NCBI GenBank assembly: GCA_015060925.1
Contig: SUXM01000012.1
Span: forward strand, 1-64,000
DNA: 64,000 bases
Reading direction: 5' to 3'
DNA from: Parabacteroides distasonis
GTDB lineage: Bacteria; Bacteroidota; Bacteroidia; Bacteroidales; Tannerellaceae
The position numbers were made by a program, and so were the translations under genes. Shown piece by piece: positions 35,723 to 45,700 of the stretch. The notes under the pieces were generated by a model. That model was not told the DNA's origin. It worked only from the letters and a program-made list of their open reading frames with translations, and searched no databases. Position 1 is the stretch's first letter. Each line of letters begins with the position of its first letter.

Positions 35723-36595
35723 TTATTTATTATTATTTCTTTTAAATTCATTCAAGGTATTCAAACTACCTCTCTTCATTGCTCCCACAATCTCACGGAA
35801 TGTCTTGTCGCCTGTTTCCTTATCTAAAGTCACCCAACGTTCAATCATTTCCAACTTCAACAGATACGCATATACGCTCTCGATGTCGAAAGTTTTAAAG
35901 AAAGTCTGTTCTTCAAGCCATTTCCACTTCAACAAATCAATCTTCTTCTCACGTACCATCAAGTCTGTTTCTTCTGCGATACGTTGAAGTTCAGGCAAAT
36001 ATTCCACCTCGTCACTCAAACCGAAATCACGAGCATTAGACGTACGAAGTGCCTGTGCCACCTCGTTATCCCCCACAATATATTCAGATTTATCTAAACC
36101 ATGCTTTCGACAAGTGATAGCGGTAAGCATGTTATTGATGTTTAGATTTAGTTCAAACCAAGCAACAACAAACCTATTTGGGTTCTTCATAGCATACGCA
36201 TAATAAAGGGCAGCCAAGCGATCTTCCCAAGAAATATCCTGTCTCTTATTTTCATTTTCTTCATTTTCAATGAATAATTGGAAGAAACGTTCAAAATAAG
36301 CCGGTATTCGATTATTCTTAGGCGGCTTCTCTTCTTCTCTCAATGCCTTGTATAAAGCATCCAGCTCATCATACGTAATACGTCCCCGAGATTCAGGATT
36401 TGATTCAGAATGTTTGACATAAGCCATTAAGTTCTTATTATCGAACTTTAGGTAAAACAGATCTATTAACTTTTTATCCGCATCTGTCAATATCCCGTCC
36501 AATTCTTCTCTAAAATCAGCAACGGAATAGGTCAGCTTACTGTCATCAAGCGTGATATCGGGGAGTCCTGCGATTAAGCAATAATACTTACCCAT
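35723..36595 (-). CDS. DUF2764 protein in the subunit C position of the ATPase operon (290 aa)
   Basis: A predominantly helical soluble protein starting MGKYYCLIAGLPDITLDD. The family occurs in Bacteroidetes V/A-type ATPase operons between E and A, where other bacteria encode subunit C. Position, size and helical content suggest it is the C/d-like cap joining stalk and rotor, but I see no clear sequence match to NtpC. Gaps are 2 bases (to E) and 4 bases (to A), so it is surely co-expressed. Confidence 0.82.
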   Translation of the reverse strand: MGKYYCLIAGLPDITLDDSKLTYSVADFREELDGILTDADKKLIDLFYLKFDNKNLMAYVKHSESNPESRGRITYDELDALYKALREEEKPPKNNRIPAYFERFFQLFIENEENENKRQDISWEDRLAALYYAYAMKNPNRFVVAWFELNLNINNMLTAITCRKHGLDKSEYIVGDNEVAQALRTSNARDFGLSDEVEYLPELQRIAEETDLMVREKKIDLLKWKWLEEQTFFKTFDIESVYAYLLKLEMIERWVTLDKETGDKTFREIVGAMKRGSLNTLNEFKRNNNK

Positions 36596-36597
36596 AC

Positions 36598-37188
36598 TTA
36601 AAACAACATTTCAATCAATTGCGGACGAAGGAATTCTTTGAAGAATGCAATAAATTCTTCTTCTCCAAAACTAACCTTATAAGAACCATCAGCCGGGATA
36701 ATTGTAAATGCAGCATCATGGCCACTTACCTTTTCAATTTTCACACCTTTGTCTAACAAATCCTTTGCGTTAGCAATAAAATACTTGGTTAAAGCATCAG
36801 CATCAGCAGTCTGAATAGTCAAAGTTTCTTTCTTAGCCCATTCTTTAGCCATCTCTAAAATGACCTTCTGCATAAATGCAGTATCAGAAACGATCGCTTT
36901 TACATTAGAGGATGTAATCTTATCTGTAATCAGATTAACAACTTCACTTTTCAAAGCCTCTACAGATTGAGCCGCAAACAATTTTAATTCAGCTTCCGTA
37001 TTCTTCTTTAACTCACTTGCCTGCTTTTCTGCTGCAGCGACAATACGTTTTGCTTCTGCTTCTGCTTCACTCAAAATGTTTTGCTTCTGTTCATTTGCAT
37101 CGGCGATGATTCGACCAGCTTCTTCATTACCTTTTTCTACACCTTCTTTGTAGATTTTTTCGGTCAGTTCCTGAATCTTAATATCCAT
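36598..37188 (-). CDS. ntpE: V/A-type ATPase subunit E (peripheral stalk) (196 aa)
   Basis: First gene of the operon. The N-terminal ~100 residues are a charged Ala/Glu/Lys-rich coiled coil (IIADANEQKQNILSEAEAEA region) and the C-terminal half is a compact globular domain, as in subunit E, which pins the head to the membrane part. No partner subunit G/H gene is visible in the operon. Confidence 0.88.
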   Translation of the reverse strand: MDIKIQELTEKIYKEGVEKGNEEAGRIIADANEQKQNILSEAEAEAKRIVAAAEKQASELKKNTEAELKLFAAQSVEALKSEVVNLITDKITSSNVKAIVSDTAFMQKVILEMAKEWAKKETLTIQTADADALTKYFIANAKDLLDKGVKIEKVSGHDAAFTIIPADGSYKVSFGEEEFIAFFKEFLRPQLIEMLF

Positions 37189-37240
37189 TTTTATCTTGTT
37201 TTATTAAATTGTTTCTCACTTAAAGGTATTAAACCGCCCA

Positions 37241-37248
37241 CAAAGTTA
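37241..37248 (-). promoter_or_regulatory. -7 box of the V/A-type ATPase operon
   Basis: TAACTTTG on the minus strand, about 53 bases upstream of the ntpE start, in the divergent region shared with the GNAT gene. Confidence 0.5.
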
Positions 37249-37299
37249 TTCTTTTTTATGAAAGAAACTTCTTAAAAACAAATATATTCTCTTTTTTCC

Positions 37300-37307
37300 T
37301 ACCTTTG
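37300..37307 (+). promoter_or_regulatory. -7 box of the GNAT gene
   Basis: TACCTTTG, 20 bases upstream of the ATG at 37328. Confidence 0.5.
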
Positions 37308-37327
37308 TTTGTAAAAACAAATAAAAT

Positions 37328-37831
37328 ATGTTCTCTATTACAAAAGCGACAGTTAAAGACTGCCAACTAATCCAAGATTTAGCATCTCAAATATGGGAAC
37401 CAACATACGGTTCTATTCTTTCACAAGAACAATTGATCTATATGTTCGATATGATGTATAGCTTGGATAACCTTCGCATACAGATGGAAGAACTTCACCA
37501 TCAATTTTTCATTATTCTTGCAGACGGTATTCCTTCCGGTTATCTATCCATCGAAAAAGTCGAAGAAGATCTTTTTGAGTTCCAAAAAGTCTATTCTCTT
37601 CCGGCTTTACATGGTTCCGGAATCGGACGCTATATCATAGAACAAGGTATAAGTTACCTGAAAAGTCTCCACCCCGGTTCTTTCACCATTGAATTGAATG
37701 TAAACAGAGAGAATCCGGCTTATGGTTTCTACAAACACATGGGCTTTTACCAATATGCCACTCGTGATTTCCATATAGGAAACGGATATTACATGAATGA
37801 TTATATCATGCGCATGGAAGTGGAGAATTAA
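37328..37831 (+). CDS. GNAT-family N-acetyltransferase (167 aa)
   Basis: Acetyl-CoA-dependent transferase of unknown acceptor. The acetyl-CoA binding motif A is around residues 84-110 (LPALHGSGIGRYIIEQGI, containing the Q/RxxGxG/A-like turn), and motif B is LNVNRENPAYGFYKHMGF (about 122-139), typical of RimI-like enzymes. No signal sequence. It stands alone with its own promoter on the opposite strand to the ATPase operon. Confidence 0.85.
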   Translation: MFSITKATVKDCQLIQDLASQIWEPTYGSILSQEQLIYMFDMMYSLDNLRIQMEELHHQFFIILADGIPSGYLSIEKVEEDLFEFQKVYSLPALHGSGIGRYIIEQGISYLKSLHPGSFTIELNVNRENPAYGFYKHMGFYQYATRDFHIGNGYYMNDYIMRMEVEN

Positions 37832-37842
37832 AAAGAAGTATG

Positions 37843-37850
37843 TACCTTTG
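37843..37850 (+). promoter_or_regulatory. -7 box of the CocE/NonD hydrolase gene
   Basis: TACCTTTG, 28 bases upstream of the ATG at 37879. Confidence 0.5.
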
Positions 37851-37878
37851 CCCTAAAACAAACTTAATTTACACATAA

Positions 37879-39780
37879 ATGAAAAGATTAATTCCTTTTA
37901 TCTTACTGATTGCTCTCTTTTGCTCATTCGGAACAAGGGTTTCCGCACAGGGAAATGCCCAACCGGATAGCATCGAACTGAAATTAAGAGAAGCATACAC
38001 CAAACGGGAAGTCATGATCCCGATGCGTGATGGTGTCAAACTTTACACAGCTATCTATGAACCTAAAGACAACAGCAAACGGCATCCTATCTTGATGAGA
38101 CGTACGCCCTACTCCTGCAGACCGTATGGAGATAGTTTCGTAGCCTCTCTTCGTACCAGCCAAAGCATGTTTGTAGATAAGAAGTATATCCTCGTATTCC
38201 AGGATGTACGTGGACGCCACAAAAGTGAAGGACAATTTGAACAGATCCGTCCTTTGAACAAAAACAAGAAAGGGAAAAAGGATAAAAAGAATATTGACGA
38301 AGCGACCGATACGTATGATACCATTGAATGGTTGATTAAAAACACCTACAGCAACGGAAATGTCGGTACTTGGGGTGTTAGCTATGATGGTTTTTATGCG
38401 ACTATGACGGCATCCAGCAACCACCCGGCTCTGAAAGCTGTATCTCCGCAAGCTCCGGTGACCGACTGGTTCCGAGGTGATGACCGCCATCATAACGGAG
38501 CTTTTACCTTCCTACAGACAACTAACTTCCTACCAGGTTTGGAAGGTCGTAACTATGGCCGAGGCGTAATCGGTCAGATTGTCAAGAATGATGTATATAC
38601 AGACTTCTTGGCTTTAGGTACATTCAAAAATGCAGATGATTTAGTACAAGATACAGCTGTAACAATGTGGACCAACATCAAGAACCATCCTACTTTTGAT
38701 GAATTCTGGAAAGAGCGTGATGCCCGCAGTTCTTGCTACAATTTGAAGCCTGCCATTTTAGTCGTAGGTGGTTTATATGACTCTGAAGACTGTTACGGAG
38801 CATGGGGACTTTACAAAGCCATCAAAGAACAATCTCCGGAGACTGAACTTTACCTGACATTCGGTCCATGGTGGCATGGAGCATGGAGTCGCCGTGGCTT
38901 CCAAGGATTTGGTAATGTCTATTTCGGTAAAAACACCTCTGATCATTATTTAGATAATATCCAATACCCATTCTTCCGTTATTATTTGGAAAACGAGGGA
39001 GAAAAACCGACAGATAAAGTGAACATTTTCTATACAGGTAAGAATGAATGGGAAACTTATGATGAATGGCCTATCGCAGAGATGAAACCGACTCCTTATT
39101 ACATTCATGCAAACGGTTCGGTTTCTACAGAAGCACCTAAAGAAAAAAACTCTTTCACTGAATATGTATCCGATATGTCTCGTCCTGTTCCATATACAGC
39201 GAACCCAACTTCAGCTCGTACAAAAGAATTCATGTTAGACGACCAGCGTTTTGCGACTTCTCGTCCGGACGTTATTACATTCGTAACAGAGCCGTTGACT
39301 GATACATTGACATTGGCAGGTCCGATTGAAGTGGAAATCAAAACTGCAATTGAAAGTACAGATGCCGACTTTATGGTAAAAGTGATTGACGTATATCCGG
39401 AAAAGTTCTCTTACCCAAAAGAGGTAAAAGACTACTTAAAGAATCATACCTATCCGATGAGCGGTTTCCAACAGTTGGTTCGTGGTGAGTTGTTCCGTGG
39501 ACGTTTCCGTACCGGATTTGATAATCCTCAACCGTTCACTCCGAATGAAATCACTCCGGTAAATTATACCTTGTATGATGTAGCCCACTCATTCTTACCG
39601 GGTCACCGTTTGATGATCCAGATTCAAAGTTCTTGGTTCCCAATCATTGATCGTAACCCACAGAAGTTCATTGATACCTACCATTGCACAATTAAAGATT
39701 TCTTCATGAAGCAAAACATCAAGATTTTCCACCAAGAAAATGCAGCAACCCGCTTGTTGCTTCCGGTAGTTAAGAAATAA
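37879..39780 (+). CDS. Exported CocE/NonD-family hydrolase, X-Pro dipeptidyl-peptidase-like (633 aa)
   Basis: Signal peptide MKRLIPFILLIALFCSF...SAQG, so exported. Residues about 45-360 are the S15/CocE alpha/beta-hydrolase: nucleophile GVSYDGF (Ser about 169), Asp in GGLYDSED (about 300) and His in PWWHGAW (about 332). A C-terminal jelly-roll domain (about 400-620, RPDVITFVTEPLTDTLTLAG) is typical of X-Pro dipeptidyl-peptidase and cocaine-esterase family members. It could be a peptidase, amidase or acylase; with the DPP IV protein in this window it may aid peptide scavenging. Confidence 0.88.
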   Translation: MKRLIPFILLIALFCSFGTRVSAQGNAQPDSIELKLREAYTKREVMIPMRDGVKLYTAIYEPKDNSKRHPILMRRTPYSCRPYGDSFVASLRTSQSMFVDKKYILVFQDVRGRHKSEGQFEQIRPLNKNKKGKKDKKNIDEATDTYDTIEWLIKNTYSNGNVGTWGVSYDGFYATMTASSNHPALKAVSPQAPVTDWFRGDDRHHNGAFTFLQTTNFLPGLEGRNYGRGVIGQIVKNDVYTDFLALGTFKNADDLVQDTAVTMWTNIKNHPTFDEFWKERDARSSCYNLKPAILVVGGLYDSEDCYGAWGLYKAIKEQSPETELYLTFGPWWHGAWSRRGFQGFGNVYFGKNTSDHYLDNIQYPFFRYYLENEGEKPTDKVNIFYTGKNEWETYDEWPIAEMKPTPYYIHANGSVSTEAPKEKNSFTEYVSDMSRPVPYTANPTSARTKEFMLDDQRFATSRPDVITFVTEPLTDTLTLAGPIEVEIKTAIESTDADFMVKVIDVYPEKFSYPKEVKDYLKNHTYPMSGFQQLVRGELFRGRFRTGFDNPQPFTPNEITPVNYTLYDVAHSFLPGHRLMIQIQSSWFPIIDRNPQKFIDTYHCTIKDFFMKQNIKIFHQENAATRLLLPVVKK

Positions 39781-39798
39781 AACTATATTTTATAGATA

Positions 39799-39835
39799 AA
39801 GAAAGGGTATTTGCTTCATGCAAATACCCTTTCTT
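39799..39835. terminator. Bidirectional terminator between CocE and PhoH genes
   Basis: Perfect 16-base stem (39799-39814 and 39820-39835, loop TTCAT) between two convergent genes. The stem ends in A/T-rich pairs that give T-rich tails on both strands. Confidence 0.75.
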
Positions 39836-39849
39836 GTATACTCTTTAAT

Positions 39850-41169
39850 TTACAACAGATTCGAAGCTAACTCTGATAACTGACTACGTTCACCTTTGAT
39901 TAGGTTGATGTGTGCAAAGAGATCTTGTCCTTTCATCTTATCCACCATATAAGCTAAGCCATTACTTTGTGCATCCAAATAAGGAGAGTCAATCTGCTGG
40001 ATGTCTCCGGTAAATACCATCTTTGTTCCCTCTCCGGCACGTGTGATAATGGTCTTGATTTCATGCGGTGTCAAGTTCTGAGCCTCATCAATGATACAGT
40101 AAGTTTCTGATAAGCTTCGTCCACGAATGAAAGCCAATGCTTCAATCACCAACTGACCACTTTTCTGTAAATCATCAATGCGGCGTGCATCCGCACTACC
40201 CGGGGCAAACTGTCCCTTTATGACATTCAAATTATCAAACAACGGCTGCATATAAGGAGCCACCTTCTGTTTTTCATCACCCGGAAGGAATCCCAAATCT
40301 TTATTGGCCAAAGCGACAATCGGACGAGCCAATAGAATCTGCTTATAAACATTCGCCTGTTTCAAAGCCGAAGCCAATGCCAACAAAGTCTTACCGGTAC
40401 CGGCCTTTCCTGTCAATCCGACTAACTTCACATCGGGATCATTCAAAATTTCAAAAGCGAAGCTCTGTTCGGCATTACGAGGTTGAATTCCATAATTACC
40501 GCCCTTTTCCACCCGTTTCACTTTTCCGGTAAAAGGATTATAACGAGCCAAGATGGAGTTTCTTTCACTCTTCAAAATAAAACATTCATTCGGCTCAAAT
40601 CGGATCTCAAACATACCAACATCCAATCCTTCCGGAGCGGCATACATCTTATCAATTAATTCCGCATCAATATGTTCATACGTATCCTGTGCCCGTTCAA
40701 ATATATCGACATTGACCACCTTGTCGTTGATATAGTCCTCCACCTCTATTCCCAACGAGCGAGCTTTCATTCGTAGGTTGACATCCTTGGTTACCAGAAT
40801 CGTTCTTGTCTTCTTTTCTGCATCTGCCACAGAAAGTGTACAAGAAAGTATTCGATGGTCAGGGGTACGTTCCGGGAATGACTGATAAATCTTATCCTGG
40901 TATTTATCCCCGGTAACAACATGCAAGATGCCTTTACCCGGACCTAAAGAGGCACCTTTCAAGAAAAGATCATTACTCGTCAAGGTGTCAAGTTCACGGA
41001 CAAACTCACGTGCATTGTAATTGATCTGATCATTCCCCTTTTTAAACTTGTCCAATTCTTCCAACACAACGATCGGAAGGTAAATATCATTCTCCTGAAA
41101 GTTGTGAATGCATCTGTAGTCGTGCAGGATTACATTGGTATCCAACACAAAATTTTTCTTTGCTCCCAT
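39850..41169 (-). CDS. PhoH-family ATPase with N-terminal PIN domain (439 aa)
   Basis: PIN-PhoH (PhoH2) protein, a predicted RNA helicase/nuclease. The PIN domain occupies about 5-140 (KNFVLDTNVILHD with the first catalytic Asp, further acidic residues near TKDVNLRMKA). The PhoH P-loop domain has Walker A GLTGKAGTGKTLLALA (about 250) and Walker B CIIDEAQNLTPHE (about 357). It is full length. Single gene, convergent with the CocE gene. Confidence 0.92.
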   Translation of the reverse strand: MGAKKNFVLDTNVILHDYRCIHNFQENDIYLPIVVLEELDKFKKGNDQINYNAREFVRELDTLTSNDLFLKGASLGPGKGILHVVTGDKYQDKIYQSFPERTPDHRILSCTLSVADAEKKTRTILVTKDVNLRMKARSLGIEVEDYINDKVVNVDIFERAQDTYEHIDAELIDKMYAAPEGLDVGMFEIRFEPNECFILKSERNSILARYNPFTGKVKRVEKGGNYGIQPRNAEQSFAFEILNDPDVKLVGLTGKAGTGKTLLALASALKQANVYKQILLARPIVALANKDLGFLPGDEKQKVAPYMQPLFDNLNVIKGQFAPGSADARRIDDLQKSGQLVIEALAFIRGRSLSETYCIIDEAQNLTPHEIKTIITRAGEGTKMVFTGDIQQIDSPYLDAQSNGLAYMVDKMKGQDLFAHINLIKGERSQLSELASNLL

Positions 41170-41318
41170 GATCTTTCGATTTAATGATTATGCTATAAAG
41201 TTAGCAAAAATTCCGACATATAATCCATCCAACCTTGATAAAACAGAGATTAGACCAATTAATTCTACATTTTTCACTATTTAATCAATCTATTCATCGG
41301 ATAAGTTCATAATTTATG

Positions 41319-41326
41319 TACTTTTG
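41319..41326 (+). promoter_or_regulatory. -7 box of the DUF4861 gene
   Basis: TACTTTTG, 54 bases upstream of the ATG at 41381. It also lies upstream of an earlier in-frame ATG at 41342, which is not preferred because the lipoprotein leader starts at 41381. Confidence 0.5.
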
Positions 41327-41380
41327 TGACCTCATATATAGATGATTATTAACACTTCAAACTATACTTATAACAATTTT

Positions 41381-42589
41381 ATGAAGAGAATTTCCTATTT
41401 ATTATTGGCAATCTTTGCTTTTGCATGTACTCCTGAAAAAAAGGTAGAAATTACCATCAGTAATCCTTCTGCCATGGATCGCCCAAATGAAATAACAGAG
41501 ATTGGGATGGATGCCATTGACAAACTACAAGGTGAAACTTTCATCATTACTGATAGTCAAGGGAAACAGATTCCTTACCAAGTAACGTATGATAATAAAA
41601 TCATCTTTCCAGTTTCCTTGAAAGCAGGGGAAAATATCACTTACCAAATCACTCCCGGTACACCGGAAGCTTTTAAGACTGTGTCCTGCGGAAAACATTA
41701 TCCGGAACGTGTCGATGATATTGCTTGGGAAAATGACCGCATCGCTTTCCGTGCATACGGTCCGGCTTTGCAAGCAAGTGGTGAAAAAGCCTTTGGTTAT
41801 GATATTTGGGTAAAACGTGTAGAAGAGCCGGTCGTTGAATTGCGTTATAGCACTGAATTGAATCCGGAAACCAAAGCAAAAATAGCAGAATTGCATAAGA
41901 CAGACCCAAAAGCGGCAAAAGAATTATCTAACTCTGTTTCTTACCACATCGACCATGGGAACGGATTAGATTATTATAAGGTAGGTCCAACCTTAGGTGC
42001 TGGAACTTCTGCCCTACTGGATAACGCAACAATAGTCTATCCTTATTGCTATAAAGATTATGAAATCTTAGACAATGGTCCTCTGCGTTTCACTGTTAAA
42101 TTGGTTTATAACCCATTGACCATCCAAAAAGATACAAACGTGATCGAAACACGTACCATCTCTTTAGATGCCGGTTCACAATTAAACAAGGTTTCCATCA
42201 AATATGACAATTTATCAGAAGTGACATCTATCGTAACTGGCATTGTCTTGCATGAGCCGAGTGAAGATTATCAAACAGATGCAACTAAAGGATACATTGC
42301 ATACGCAGATCCAGAAGATGCAGTAAATGGACAGACTTTTGCTGCAGCCGTATTCCCTAATAAGATTAATGAAGCTAAAGCTGTCAAATTTTCTGATAAA
42401 GAGAAAAAAGAACGTGGAGCAAATGGTCATGTGTTAGCTTATAACACATATACTCCGGGAAGTGTTTATACCTACTATTGTGGTGCTGGTTGGAGCAAAT
42501 GGGGATTTGAGAACTCAACAGAATGGTTCAATCATATACAACAATTCGCTCAAAAACTAAAAGAACCATTACAAGTAACTATTAAATAA
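41381..42589 (+). CDS. DUF4861 lipoprotein (402 aa)
   Basis: The start is the ATG at 41381, giving the lipoprotein leader MKRISYLLLAIFAFACTPEK with Cys at 16. The mature part is all-beta in appearance and matches the DUF4861 family, found in Bacteroidetes beside polysaccharide utilisation genes and thought to act on, or bind, uronate-type sugars; that role is not proven. There are recognisable blocks FRAYGPALQASGEKAFGYD and WSKWGF near the C-terminus. It lies between PhoH and a GH2 enzyme on opposite strands. Confidence 0.75.
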   Translation: MKRISYLLLAIFAFACTPEKKVEITISNPSAMDRPNEITEIGMDAIDKLQGETFIITDSQGKQIPYQVTYDNKIIFPVSLKAGENITYQITPGTPEAFKTVSCGKHYPERVDDIAWENDRIAFRAYGPALQASGEKAFGYDIWVKRVEEPVVELRYSTELNPETKAKIAELHKTDPKAAKELSNSVSYHIDHGNGLDYYKVGPTLGAGTSALLDNATIVYPYCYKDYEILDNGPLRFTVKLVYNPLTIQKDTNVIETRTISLDAGSQLNKVSIKYDNLSEVTSIVTGIVLHEPSEDYQTDATKGYIAYADPEDAVNGQTFAAAVFPNKINEAKAVKFSDKEKKERGANGHVLAYNTYTPGSVYTYYCGAGWSKWGFENSTEWFNHIQQFAQKLKEPLQVTIK

Positions 42590-42620
42590 GTACAATTACT
42601 TATATAAACCAAACTCACAA

Positions 42621-42680
42621 TTACATCCGATGTAATCACTGATTAGGTCGGATGTAATTCAAAATACATCGGATGTAATT
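42621..42680. repeat. Three clustered ATCGGATGTA-type palindromic elements
   Basis: TTACATCCGATGTAA (42621-42635), GATTAGGTCGGATGTAATT (42641-42659) and TACATCGGATGTAATT (42665-42680) lie in tandem in the convergent gap between the DUF4861 and GH2 genes. Related copies are at 18591-18607, 21881-21896, 21946-21960, 26794-26803 and 27147-27161, always between genes. Confidence 0.65.
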
Positions 42681-42712
42681 TTTTATCAAACACATATCTT
42701 ATTTACATTACA

Positions 42713-42754
42713 AAAATGGAGGTAATCCACAAGCGGGTTACCTCCATTTTTGTA
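42713..42754. terminator. Bidirectional terminator between DUF4861 and GH2 genes
   Basis: An inverted repeat AAAAATGGAGGTAA ... TTACCTCCATTTTT flanks a short CCACAAGCGGG loop between the two convergent genes. The A and T runs serve both directions. Confidence 0.65.
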
Positions 42755-42773
42755 TAAATCTATAACTATATTT

Positions 42774-45700
42774 TTACTTCCCTTCTACAATTTGTCGGAA
42801 CATACGGGCCAAAACTGGTGTTGTATCTAATTTGCCATTCAACTTCATAGAACATACCACCCAACTACCTTTACCATCTTGTTTCTCACCTAAAACCATC
42901 TGTTCACGGTAAGTCAAAACCGGAGTTACATCTTTTGAAGTAAACAAACGATATTCATATCTATCCGGAGCATTGATAACCGAAGAATAGACATATTTCA
43001 AATCGGTAGATTCACTGCCTGCCAACCAACGATGCGTTTTGTTTCTGAAAACAATCCAACTATCTTTATCAACTGTTTCAACAGAGAGATTCAAATTAAA
43101 TACAGGACGTTGATAGGTTACAGCATCTTTCAATACCAAAGCACGAGCTCCAGCTTTAACAGCTGTTTCTACTTTTGTTCTCATTGAAGAATCTAATAAG
43201 CTATCAGATACAATCACCAAATCACTCGCTAAGATTTCTCCCGAACGTACAACCTCTTTCAATCCGTATTGTTTCAAAATAGCATCTGCATCTTTACTTT
43301 CTCCTACTAAATAAACACGTGATTGTTTATTACATTTTTCAATCGGATAAACATAACCGTTTGTTTGTTCTTCATGAATAGCCTTACCTGTAGCCTTGTC
43401 AAATAAGCCGACACGAACAACAAGAGATGATTTCTGTTTAACTTGAGGCATAGTCACAGGTAAAAAACCTTGGAAACTTACTGCTTCTTGTACATTAGGA
43501 ACTGACGCCAGAGCCATACCGGAATTGATTACTTTTCCATTCAATTCTAATGTATATTTCAATACTGCTTCCGGATTTTCTTGTGTATCATTACAAATCC
43601 AAACTTTAAACGGATAAGACTCTCCACTAAAGAAAGCTGTACGTTCTGTTTCTACCTGTACAGATAATGGAGTTAAAGCATCACGATAAACAAACCATGC
43701 AGGTTTAGGAGTACGTTCACAATCCATGATAGCCTTCATCCAACAATTAGGCCAAGCATCAATAAAAAGATGAATGGCAAAAGAGTTCATCCGAGGCATA
43801 CGTCTGAAAGCTCGTGAGACATGATTGATTCCCCACGCTTGATGCTGATGGCTCTCACGTACCCAATCTTCCATCGTGTATTGGGTTTCAAACCAATTCC
43901 AATGCATTTTCCAAGTTTGTGCCCCGGTATAGATACCATACATATATTGCGGATTCCATGTACCATCCTCCTCTTTCTTCAACCACTCAGCCGGATATCT
44001 TCGTTTCATCAAATCCGGGAAGTCCAATCCTTCCGCTCCAAACTCGCCACATCCGTACATCCATCCTTTGCTAACCTTCATCCATGCGCCACGTCCTAAA
44101 TCAGGTAACGCAATACCATGCTTGTCATACCATATATTGTAACAATGATTATCAGGATAACCATTATTAGGAGCTTGATAATCACCATCCACATATTTCA
44201 CTGCTCGTTCCGGATTTTCATTATGAACCACCACATCCAATGCGTCAAACAGACGTTCGTATGCATATCGGCTGATAGCATGCGCCTGCTTTTCCGCCAT
44301 GGACTCATTCAAGTAACTCATCAAGATTACAGACGGATGGTTACGCAATACACGTTCAATACCACTGGCTTGTTTCAATATTTCTGTATATTGTTTCTGA
44401 TTGATATAGGCAAAAAGAGGGAGGTCAGCCTGCATCATCATCCCTACACGATCAGCATACTCATAGACCTCTTTCGGAACAATACGTTGTGTAGTTCGGA
44501 TAAAGTTGATATTGGTAAGTTTTGCCAACAACAAATCGTCAGTTAAACGTTCCCAATCATGAGCCATCACACTTTTTTGCAAGAATCCCATTGTATTGGT
44601 ACCACGCAAACGCACCTCTTTTCCATTTAAATAGAAACGTCCTTTCGGTATACTTGTCTCACTAATCACAAACTGTCGCATACCAAACTGTTGTTTCCGT
44701 CCATCTAACAGATTACCCTGTTTGTCAGACAATCGTACTTGCATCTGATATAACCATGGTGTAGCAGGTTCCCACAATTTCAAAAGCTCTTCCGGTATCG
44801 GTATGATAGTTTTATTCAAGACACGACCACCTTCTACACGAATTTCCTTATGCTGATTCTTTACAACAGTTGCCTCAAAGTTCTGTCCAAACAAACTATA
44901 TTCCAACATAAAATGGTCGGCATCATCTCCATTTTCCAAATCAACCTCTACCCATAACTCTACAGCTGATTGGTCTAACAATGGCCGACAGTACATATCT
45001 GCAATATATGGCATTCCTCTTCCTTCGATATAAAGATCTTGGTAGATACCAAAACCGGCCGGACAACAGATCCAACCGGAATAAGGGTCATCCCAACCGG
45101 CACTATTACTTGCTGCTAACTTATTTCCCCAACGACGAGGTGTCGCCTCTCCTCCTAACATGGAGTAATCGTTACGAACCTTAACCAATAAAGTATTCTT
45201 ACCCGGACGAAGATATTTCTTGATATTGAACTCAAACTCATCCAACATCCCTTCATGATACCCTACATGGTGTCCATTTATATAAGCATCCGTATAATAG
45301 TCAGATCCATTAAAGTGAAGCATAACCGCAGGCATTGCCGCTAACTCCTTTGGTAACTCAAACTCTTTCCGATACCATGCTGTTGCTACCCCATGCGGAC
45401 CATGATAATAAGGCATTGCAACTTGTTCCCATTTTCCACCACCTTGTGACAAAAGACTGAAATCCAAACAATCCTCTTTCGTCTCATATCGGAACAACAT
45501 ACTGTCTATTCGAATCGTTTGACGTACGGATTGAAATTTAGGAGCAATATCCTGTAAATAGGTTGCATATTGATTTCGTAAACTACCTAATGCTTGCTCC
45601 ATTTCTTGCTTGGTTGTTATTTTCTTCAATGGAGTAAAACGATATTTCTTGCTATCAGACCAGGTTAACTCTTTATCCGGTAGAACCTTCTCCCCTATTT

